Shown in pieces: positions 62,337 through 64,000 of a stretch of 64,000 nt of DNA; positions within the stretch are counted from its first letter, which is position 1; every line of letters starts with the position of its first letter. The notes beneath the pieces were generated by a model. It made no database searches and had not been told where the DNA came from. It was given only the letters and a program-made list of their open reading frames with translations. The stretch is from Biomphalaria glabrata. Lineage: Eukaryota > Mollusca > Gastropoda > Planorbidae. The stretch spans positions 36,652,323 to 36,716,322 of the forward strand of contig NC_074714.1 in the NCBI RefSeq assembly GCF_947242115.1, written 5' to 3'. The translations under genes were made by a program, and so were the position numbers.

Positions 62337-63149
62337 GTAGTATTTTGAATGCTTTTTTTTTTTCATATTACAAAATTAAATGCATACATATTCAAAGTAA
62401 AGCAAATAAATTAATTCCAGTATTTTTCCATGTTAATTATTGGTCAATATTGAAAGTTGGCACTTTTCTACACAAACAACTTAAAGCTTTTAAACTCCAA
62501 TTTAAATTGCATGTAAATTTAGTAACTGTATTAAATAACAGATTACTTTGCACAGAGGTGTTACCAAAACATTGTTCAATCACTGATCTTTATTAAACTG
62601 TTCTAGGCTGTACTGAACAGTCTATGACGTGGGATTGAACTAAAGAAAATAACTCACCAATTCTCAGATCGCTGGTATCTCTGATTGCAGAAGCACAATC
62701 CAACTATGATCAATCAATATTCCCTGTAAAAAGAAATAATGTCATTATCTCCAAATCAAATTTACATATCCAGATTCACTAACACAATCAATCAATCCGC
62801 AGTCGAGAAATCCAAAATAATAACTAAATTTCCTTAACACATTTACAAACTAGTTAAAGGTCATTTACGGCCAACAGTATAAGCAAAAATCACCCTACTT
62901 CGCATGTGGAAAAAAAGTACAGTCAGGGAGGAACCGAGTTACAACAGTACTCAAGATAACTTTACAATCTCAACTCTTGCCTTATATAGGTTCCCAAAAG
63001 TTGGTGACACACTGCTACCCCATACCTGCACCATGAATTGATTTATAACAGTACCATAGTAATTCTTGCACTAATATTAGACTTAAAGCTTTGCTTCTGG
63101 TTACATGAACTAAAAGTTGAGAAAAGATGTTATAGGGCTTTAGCTTTAA
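62337..63149. other. Intron 11, left part
   Basis: No exon is recognised. AT-rich with no clear repeat up to the TTAA-flanked element at 63150. Confidence 0.45.
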
Positions 63150-63839
63150 CCCTTTCCGGTCGAATGTCCCACTGGGTGGGACATTTTTTTTTTTTCCTGT
63201 TCTGGTCGAATGTCCCACCCAGTGGGCCATAATAATTTGGCTAGAATTTAAGTTAAATATCAAACTTTTTGTTCCACTTCCTGATTCCTAAATTTTAAAT
63301 TACTATTTTATAAAGCAGAAAGTAAATGATAATCGTGAAATTATTCTAAAAAATAAATAAAATAGCTTGACCAAGATCGTTTTTCACAGCATCAAAGGCG
63401 GTTCGGAGGGGGGGGGGGGGGCAGGGGGGGGGGTCTGACCAGAGACAAAAAAAAATTCCAATATTTCATAGCTAACTTTCCAAACAGAAAGACTAAAGAC
63501 TGCATTGTTTGCAGTAACAGAAAAACACCAGGCAGTGGGTGTAGACAGTATTCTAGTGTGAAACTTACTCTCAGTTGGTCAGTTACGTCACCCTGGAGTG
63601 CACCCTCGGGAGTGCTTCAAAAAGTACCATCCACAAATAAATTTTCAAAACTAAACATTCAGACATCATGTTTGGAACATTTTTCGTTGTTATAAATAAA
63701 ATATAAAAAAAAAACACCAACTGGATGTCTGTTTTATTTTATTTTTCTAATTTCTTGTAAAATACTATGAATCAGCTAGAATTTAATTCAGACCTGGCTG
63801 CAAACTCCTCAAAAAATAAAAATGACTTGTAAGGGTTAA
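63146..63839. mobile_element. piggyBac-like TTAA element (non-autonomous)
   Basis: The element proper is 63150-63835 (686 bp) between TTAA at 63146-63149 and 63836-63839. The ends CCCTTTCCGG and CTTGTAAGGG are inverse at the CCCTT tip. CCC..GGG tips with TTAA duplication are the piggyBac hallmark. Near the left end GTCGAATGTCCCAC occurs twice in palindromic settings. A G-run lies at 63408-63432. No transposase is visible. Confidence 0.7.
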
Positions 63840-63897
63840 CTAACAGGTTTAGATCTGTTTAACTTTGTTTATTACATCATTCACCACCTATTAATAA

Positions 63898-63990
63898 TTA
63901 TAATACTAATATAATACTAATAATACTAATAATAGTAATAATACTAATAATAGTAATAATACTAATAATAGTAATAATACTAATAATAGT
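63898..63990. repeat. (TAATAATAC/TAATAATAG)n microsatellite at the window edge
   Basis: Alternating ACTAATAAT and AGTAATAAT units give a near-regular 18-base period of TAA-derived sequence. Confidence 0.9.
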
Positions 63991-64000
63991 ATTGTTACGA

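Overview
The window looks like a piece of a gastropod nuclear genome, most likely a freshwater pulmonate (planorbid-like) snail. The evidence is multi-exon genes with GT/AG introns, AT-rich non-coding DNA full of the interleaved words TCTAGA and AGATCT, and a dense mix of LINE, tRNA-SINE and hAT-type repeats. The taxon is an inference from composition and remembered repeat style, not from a search.

Host genes. Four protein-coding genes are supported. Two are paralogous BTB-BACK-Kelch genes on the plus strand (5312-7081 and 20658-22502). Each has its whole coding region in one exon, with a 3' splice site a few dozen bases upstream of the ATG. The third is an intron-free class A GPCR on the minus strand (27553-28905). 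The fourth is the 5' part of a stabilin-like receptor gene on the plus strand: 11 exons from 43142 to 62336 encode a hydrophobic leader, a Ser/Thr-rich stalk, EGF-like modules and the first FAS1 domain. It runs off the right edge.

Layout. 1-1.4 kb: two 3' copies of an R2/R4-type LINE in TAA repeats. 1.4-5.3 kb: AT-rich spacer. 5.3-7.1 kb: Kelch gene A. 7.5-9.55 kb: a hAT element with a perfect 8-bp target duplication nested in a TA-flanked inverted-repeat element. 9.5-20.6 kb: spacer with SINEs, a 2.5-kb hAT-type element and LINE debris. 20.6-22.5 kb: Kelch gene B, followed by 1.8 kb of a 44-bp satellite with a 528-bp higher-order period. 25.8-27.4 kb: a LINE carrying a 12-fold in-frame 33-bp amplification and an inserted copy of the neighbouring GPCR gene's 3' end. 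27.5-28.9 kb: the GPCR. 29-43 kb: accessory DNA with a candidate promoter or LTR-like block, SINEs, a third R2/R4-type LINE copy, TATAC arrays, a 1.84-kb inverted-repeat element and a decayed hAT with GTF2IRD2/ZBED-like transposase remnants. 43.1-64 kb: the stabilin-like gene, whose introns hold further hAT MITEs, SINEs, a 35-bp minisatellite, a LINE with a 13-bp target duplication and a piggyBac-like TTAA element.

The genes show no common pathway: the Kelch pair are probably cullin-3 adaptors, the GPCR a surface sensor and the stabilin-like protein a scavenger or adhesion receptor. I found no clear novel multi-gene system. The most unusual items are the GPCR-derived insert and 33-bp amplification inside one LINE, the higher-order satellite, and the SINE abutting the exon 10 acceptor.
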